This document shows positions 20,321-25,359 of a stretch of 25,359 nt of DNA, piece after piece; within the stretch, counting starts at the first letter, position 1; every line of letters starts with the position of its first letter. The notes below the pieces were generated by a model. That model saw only the letters and a list, made by a program, of their open reading frames with translations, ran no database searches and was not told where the DNA came from. This DNA is from Elysia marginata. Taxonomy: Eukaryota; Mollusca; Gastropoda; Plakobranchidae. Where the stretch lies: positions 6,240-31,598 of the forward strand of contig BMAT01003552.1 in the NCBI GenBank assembly GCA_019649035.1, given 5' to 3'. Made by a program: the position numbers and the translations under genes.

Positions 20321-20666
20321 TTACTTGGCCTTTCAAGTCTATGGCTTGCTCAAAAGACTACAAGTACAACTCCACAGAAAGACCAAGAAATAAAAACTAT
20401 CAAGTCATTACTCGAGGAGCAGTCAATCAAAACCAAGCGTCCACCAAAATTGCTCAATAGGAGCTTACAAAGTTTTACTAATCCACTTTATTCTTTGTAT
20501 GTTATGACTTTGTCAATTTTAACAAGCAAAATCGTGGGCTGTTTATAAGCTAGAAGGAAAATTTTTCACCACTGCAAAGGTTGAAAAACTTGCTTTCTTC
20601 CAGAAACAAATATTTGATAACTGATTTTTTTTTTTGGAAGCCTGGCATTGCTTGGTTGCCTCTACT

Positions 20667-20672
20667 TTTATT
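20667..20672 (-). terminator. Candidate polyadenylation signal of the FAM162-family gene
   Basis: AATAAA on the minus strand, about 300 bases after the stop codon, followed downstream by an A/T-rich tract. Placed by motif and distance only. Confidence 0.4.
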
Positions 20673-20969
20673 TCATAATAATACCATCTAGCTATTCACC
20701 TCGACATAAAAAAAACCAACTCGTGAATATATTTCTGAGCCTCAGAAAAATTTAGTTCAGGAGCATGTCATATCAATTCTGCCGTGGACAAACGAAATGA
20801 AATATCTCTCATATGATTTACACTGCAGATATGGCTTTTTGTTTGTCCCAGGCAGAACTGTTGACAAAAGTTGAAAGGCAGGAGTCTTTGCTCTGCTCAT
20901 AGTATTGATGCAAGACAAAAACATGAAATTTAAGTTATGCATATACATCATTACATATGATTTTCTCCC

Positions 20970-21138
20970 TCAATGATCTTGCCTTTTTTCTAACACTACT
21001 TTGGTCATTGTCATTCCTTCTTGTCTCTGTTTTCTTCCTATCATAGCCATCATGGCAGCAAACACAAACACAAGAGCAGCCATGCAAATAGATGTTCGCA
21101 CCCGGAAAATGTCCATAGCCTTCTTAAGTTGCCCTCTC
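20970..21138 (-). CDS. FAM162A: FAM162-family gene exon 3: membrane helix and C terminus
   Basis: The acceptor CCTTTTCTCTAG ends at 21139. The first base completes a serine codon with the preceding exon. Stop TGA lies at 20972-20970. Confidence 0.93.
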
Positions 21139-24134
21139 CTAGAGAAAAGGAAAAAAAAAACTGATAAATCAAACTCTTGTTAAAGAAGGAAAAAAAAAAC
21201 CCATCAAAATCAAAGCGAAATGATGAGATGTGAAACGAGTACAATCCTGTCTGCTCAGAAAATTGCCACAAAATGCCAAAAAGTTTCGGCAAAAAGCAAT
21301 AAAAAAAAAAGACATTTGGACACATGTTGAGCAATGTAATTTTTAATTCTCATGCTCTGTATTACACCACAGAGGAAAACATTTTCAAGCATTTATATTG
21401 CAATATCTTTTTCCAACCCAAAAATTGGAAAAAAATCTCAGATAAAATAAAAAAAAATGTGGCAGTACGTTGCCAACTGTGCTCACGATTTTTCAAGGAG
21501 ACAGGCTTATAGATTTCAAAATCCCAACTTTTCTCCCTATGATTTATTTTGGAAGTGTGAGAGCCCATATCAGTTACACTTACCAAAAAATATTATATAC
21601 ATACATATAAAATATAAAGATACTAAATGACTTAAACGTAATTAACTCATCGGCTGTCTGTATTTCAATTAGTCATGATATAACAAAGTTGGCCATACTT
21701 TCCTTGCATTTGAATAAAACGCTCTTTGAATCTTTTTTGACAGTGACAAGAACAACGCCTAATGTAATAAGATTTCTTTATGAAAAACCAAAGCGTTTCG
21801 TTACGTTTCATTAAAAATGTACAGTCCACTTCAGATTTTTCAAATACATATTTTGACTTGTTAGTATAGTTTATGACAGTAAAATATTGCCGATTATACA
21901 AGTATAGTTCAAATAAACTCTTCTTGACCGTAAAAACGCTCCTGCATCACTAACTGTCTGTTTATACTGTAAGGACGCTCACAGCATTGGCCAAACGTTG
22001 GAACAGTTTTTGTTTCATCCACAACTGTGACACAGCAAATGGTGTAAAACTTTGACAAATGCCTTACAGTATAGACAAGGGGATAGTCAATGCTGTAAAA
22101 ATAAATCTCGCAAGGTGCATGAAAAGTTTCGAACAAAAAGAGTGAAACAAATTTCCAAAATATCCAGGTTTGAATCTGGACTCAACTGTATTCACTATTT
22201 AATATTTGTATTGGATTATAGGAACAATCTACCATCACAGAGAAAGGAGGAGCACAACCTGCATTGAACATTGTTGTTCTTTCAATGATGTGAAATCCAA
22301 ATAGATATCGGTATCTATTTTCACCCATACTCTCAAACAACATCTCTTCTGACGTGAGTATTCATGAAAATTTTTAGAAATATCAGTAGTTCAAAATGTT
22401 CACCTCATTGTTTCAATTATAATATAACTCGCGACCACGAGGAATGAGTCGGAAGTCAGACAATCTAATTTGAGAACACTGTCTTTAAATATATATGTTT
22501 TTTTCTTCTTCTGAACCATTCAAGCCCATGTTTGGTGAAAATTATGAAATCGCTAAAGTGAATGTTTTAATTTTGATTTTTATGAAAGCACTGCGCTTTA
22601 AATTTATTAAGTTCTGAAAACTTTAAAGGTCTTTTCTTCTGAGTCTACACTCTTGTTTTTCTGCCTTGCAACATGTTGAAAGCCATATCAGGTTCTAGTT
22701 GAGATATTTTGATAAAGCATGCTGTATTTCGCTAAAAAAAACTGTACGGAACTCATGCCAATTAATAACTGATATTGTTTAGATGGGAGGTTTGATAGGG
22801 TTTTCGTGGGCAACCACATTACACATTTATGAATCAATGAAAGGAAAACTGAAATACTCACGAGACTCTATCAGGTACCTTATCCACAGAGGGATACATT
22901 TTAGCCCACACCAAGAGTTTCTGCTGAAAAGGTGTAGGTTTCTGTGTTGCATGACCACTTGGAATGCCTAAAAAGTTAAAGAAACATGCACTTTTTACAT
23001 TAAAAAGGAGGAAAACTTAAGGAAAAAAAACCGCAACAATTCAAATACATGTAGTCTTCAAGCAAATTACTTACTACCACTGTGAGTGTCATGAAAATTG
23101 TAAAAGTCCATCGACATCTTCTCACAGCAACACTAGGTGTCAGTCTGTCACTGATTCAAAGTCTAAAAAGGGACATAGGTTTTGAGTGTCTTTGTCAACA
23201 CTGTTATGAACAAAAGAAGAGCTGTCTTGCATTTTATAAAAGTAGAACAAGGAAAATACCACTAGAACACTTCACATGTTTGAATATAGTGCTCAGAATA
23301 GTTGTCTTTAAATATCATTCCAAAAACATTCAAATTAATGAATGCTTTTTTGTCCAATATAAATAAGAAGAAAAAGATCTAGGACAGGCTCAAAATGTTT
23401 AAGGAAACCACTGTTGATATTATTAGACAGGAATAAATATGTCTTGCAACCAGAAAAAATCGGAAGGTAGTCAGATATTAGTACCATATACTATCAAACA
23501 AAAGTTTATTTCTCTACTTCCAAATACAATAAACACAAAAGCTCTACCATGCTTCTGTACGGAGTTACAGCCGTTTGAAATCGGCAGGGTAAGGAGTTTC
23601 AGAGAGTATAGCATTTTAAGTTTAGACGACCATAAAGCTGATGAAATCAGAAACCGTACTAAACATGAATATTAAGTTAATGGCTTTATCTGTATTATTC
23701 CTAAATTAGTTGATTTTCATTATCAATTCACAAACTTCAGTGTTTGAGTGCTTATTCAACTTATAGTCATAGCATCACTCAATGAGTATGACGCATCCTC
23801 AATTTCATAAGTGCTTCTTTATGAGCTATTTATTCTTGAAGCACTGTAGACAAAAGCTGATCCGCATACATACCTAGCCTACTATTTAGCCAATTTATCA
23901 GAAAATTAAAATCAACGAATAACCAATGTCATGGACAAATCACATACCAGTGTTACTTATTTCATCAGAATAGCGTCGAACAGACATTAATTGGTTAGAG
24001 GCCGGATTTTGTCTTCTGGATGAATTCGTTAAGCATCTGGATGTAAGTCTGGTCCTAAGTGTCCTGAGGTTGGATGTAAAGCTCCCAACAACATTAGCCC
24101 TTGACAAAGATTTTAGCATTATGCTAGCCATCAT
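20970..24134 (-). CDS. FAM162A: FAM162-family (UPF0389/DUF1075) mitochondrial membrane protein, 153 aa, three coding exons
   Basis: Model: complement of join 20970-21138, 22862-22967, 23948-24134. Residues 1-62 are rich in Arg, Ser and Leu and poor in acidic residues (MMASIMLKSLSR...RTLRTRLTSRCL), a typical mitochondrial presequence. The middle exon carries the family motif QKPTPFQQKLLVWAK followed by YPSVDKVPDRVS, matching the KPT..QKK.L.W and IP..VS pattern of human FAM162A. The last exon has the charged lead-in RGQLKKAMDIFRVR, one membrane helix (about ICMAALVFVFAAMMAMI) and a basic tail GRKQRQEGMTMTKVVLEKRQDH. Phases (1, then 2) and GT-AG borders agree at both introns, and length is close to the human protein (154 aa). 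Human FAM162A is linked to hypoxia-induced mitochondrial apoptosis; that role is not implied here. It could equally be called FAM162B-like. Confidence 0.93.
21957..22077. repeat. Inverted repeat with overlapping arms
   Basis: TATACTGTAAGG near 21963 pairs with CCTTACAGTATA near 22063. A second pair, ACAGCATTGG near 21981 and TCAATGCTGT near 22087, lies just inside on the left and just outside on the right. Possibly a decayed MITE. Confidence 0.45.
22437..22490 (+). repeat. Diverged second copy of the 17579-18019 element end
   Basis: GAATGAGTCGGAAGTC followed by TCTAATTTGAGA and CTTTAAA parallels AAATGAGTCGTAAGTC, CTTAGTTTGGAGA and TTTTAAA at about 17599-17648. The opposite end of this copy was not located with confidence. 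Confidence 0.45.
22862..22967 (-). CDS. FAM162A: FAM162-family gene exon 2: conserved KPT...W motif
   Basis: 106 bases, entering in phase 1 and leaving in phase 2. It encodes IPSGHATQKPTPFQQ, KLLVWAKMYPSVDKVPDRV. This is the most diagnostic exon of the family in the window. Confidence 0.95.
22968..23947 (-). other. Intron 1 of the FAM162-family gene
   Basis: 0.98 kb, donor GTATGT, acceptor AACTTTTTAG. Plus-strand open frames at 23082-23366 and 23439-23675 lie antisense within it and have no recognised motifs. Confidence 0.85.
23948..24134 (-). CDS. FAM162A: FAM162-family gene first coding exon: mitochondrial presequence
   Basis: 62 codons plus one base. The start is the first of two adjacent ATGs. 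A splice acceptor (TGCTTTTCAG, ending at 24141) lies 6 bases upstream of the ATG, so an untranslated leader exon probably lies further right; it was not identified. Confidence 0.88.
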
Positions 24135-24150
24135 GACCTTCTGAAAAGCA

Positions 24151-25010
24151 CATCCAAAGACAGTGAAAAGATTTGTTTCAGTGAAAATGCTTTTGTAGTA
24201 CCTTTTTTCACTGACCAGTACCTTGCTTGATCTTAGAGAAATTTTTAGAAGATCTTAAAAAAGCAGAGAACAGTATGTAGTGGTACACCTGTAACATTCA
24301 TTAAATAACTGTTATTATTGATAAGTTCTATAATTCTCAGCTGAACTGTAAATAAAAAAAGCTATGACTGTTCACCTACATTAATAAGCTCAGAATGACA
24401 CTCATGGAACAATTAAAAGCTTGAAAACAAATTACTAGATGGAAATGAAAAGACATAATTATTTAAGAAATACTTAAGGCAAAACTTAATTCAAGTTTTT
24501 TTACCCAATATCCTTTGACCTATGTGTAGTCTTGTTTCATAGATCACCTGATATATCTCAGTTGCCCAACAATGACATTGTTAAAATAATAGATTGTGTG
24601 CAGAATTTTGCAAAAAAAATCCCAAAATTTTCACCAACATCTTTAAAATTGGACCCTAAAACTGCACCAAGTCGGACTGCAAAAAAACACTTTTATTAAG
24701 AATAAATAATAAAAGAATGTAACTTGAAATAAGACTGGTGGCTAAAAACTTAAGTTTAAGGAATGTACAGTGTGGCCTTGATATCAGGAACCCTGAAATC
24801 CGGGAAATTGAGAAGAATTTGAAAGAAACAGAATTATCTCTTTACAAATTATCATCTTCATCGGGAACAGGGACCCAGCCAATTATGAAGCTTTAAATAC
24901 AAGTGTGTTTAAAAAAAAGAGTGAAAAATATTTTTTTTTTTTGTAAAACAACCTAAAAAATCGTGACCAGCAAGACCCTCCTCTTCAACATTTAGCAGAA
25001 TCTCTGCCTA
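24151..25010. other. Upstream flank of the FAM162-family gene; no further gene seen
   Basis: AT-rich. TACAGTGTGGCCTTGATATC at about 24767-24786 resembles one end of a TA-flanked pogo/Tigger-type element (compare 16438), but no partner end was found. The leader exon and promoter of the FAM162-family gene may lie here or beyond. Confidence 0.35.
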
Positions 25011-25011
25011 T

Positions 25012-25314
25012 CAGGTTGGTTGGTTGTTTAAATTTTGACGTCTCTTTTCAACTACAAGGTTATATCAGAGACGGCGCTGGGGGCAATTGAAAGCGTTCTG
25101 CCACACTGCAATGTAAGGAGCGCTTACATACAACACAACATTATCCTGACACCCAGCCGACCAGACCTAGCTCTAAATCCATAATGCCAGACACTAGGCA
25201 GATCAGCTGCTAATACCAATTTTAAACTCCTTAGTTTGACTCAGCATGGGATCGAACCACGCACCTCCTGATCTCTGAGCGAGTGTCTTACCGCTAGGCT
25301 ACAGAGCCGGTCTC
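25012..25314 (-). mobile_element. tRNA-derived SINE, about 300 bp
   Basis: Read on the minus strand, the element begins with a tRNA-like head. Box A-like TAGCCTAGCGGTAAGAC lies at 25301-25285 and box B GGTTCGATCCC at 25258-25248, the two internal RNA polymerase III promoter boxes, about 30 bp apart. A tRNA-unrelated body follows (TGTCAGGATAATGTTGTG, then a palindrome-rich GTAAGCGCTCCTTAC), ending in an (AACC)3 tail at about 25027-25016. The head lacks a complete tRNA fold and 3' acceptor arm, so it is not a functional tRNA gene. Confidence 0.8.
25248..25301 (-). promoter_or_regulatory. Internal Pol III promoter (A and B boxes) of the SINE
   Basis: TAGCCTAGCGG (A) and GGTTCGATCCC (B), in tRNA-like order and spacing. 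Confidence 0.75.
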
Positions 25315-25359
25315 CTTATCAGGACAGCCTTAGCTGCAGCATGACCCTGTATAGAGAAA

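Larger units (their letters stand above)
21139..22861 (-). other. Intron 2 of the FAM162-family gene
   Basis: 1.7 kb, GTGAGT donor, CTCTAG acceptor. It contains an inverted repeat (21957-22077) and a diverged copy of the 17579-18019 element (about 22437-22490). Open frames within it (21050-22267, both strands) are AT-rich chance frames. Confidence 0.85.

Noticed and set aside
23439..23675. 78-codon plus-strand frame in FAM162 intron 1
   Set aside because: Antisense to a supported gene, no family resemblance, no convincing splice borders.
25248..25314. tRNA gene on the minus strand
   Set aside because: A and B boxes are present but the acceptor stem is not closed and a SINE body follows directly.

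Overview
The window looks like AT-rich nuclear DNA from an invertebrate animal, probably a mollusc and perhaps a heterobranch gastropod. The grounds are spliced genes with long introns, a dense load of non-LTR retrotransposon relics, DNA-transposon MITEs, a tRNA-headed SINE, and recurrent TAGGCCTA and TCTAGATCTAG motifs. The species cannot be fixed from sequence alone. No prokaryotic features, CRISPR arrays or intact transposases were seen.

Layout. 1-510 holds the C-terminal part of a Tx1/L1-like LINE on the minus strand. About 1640-3480 is a badly decayed RTE-like reverse transcriptase, also minus. 3811-4621 is a 5'-inverted RTE insertion flanked by a 12-bp target-site duplication. 4634-5917 is AT-rich with nothing recognisable. 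5920-6851 is a 932-bp pogo/Tigger-style non-autonomous DNA transposon with TA duplications. About 7320-12110 (plus strand) is a four-coding-exon gene for a predicted 188-residue type I membrane protein: signal peptide, one Sushi/CCP domain, one transmembrane helix and a cytoplasmic tail. Its intron 1 carries a large degenerate tandem repeat. Two of its exons have decayed duplicates nearby. 12111-20660 is mostly intergenic or untranslated, with an assembly gap (13530-13619), a 43-bp tandem repeat, two MITE or foldback elements and a LINE/SINE 3' end. About 20667-24140 (minus strand) is a FAM162-family mitochondrial membrane protein gene in three coding exons. 25012-25314 is a tRNA-derived SINE on the minus strand.

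The two genes are convergent (tail to tail), about 8.5 kb apart. No functional link between them is apparent. Both models rest on splice-phase agreement across every junction plus recognisable domains, so they were found by assembling exons rather than from long ORFs; most open frames here are chance or repeat-derived. The most interesting part is the single-CCP receptor-like gene and its exon-duplication relics.
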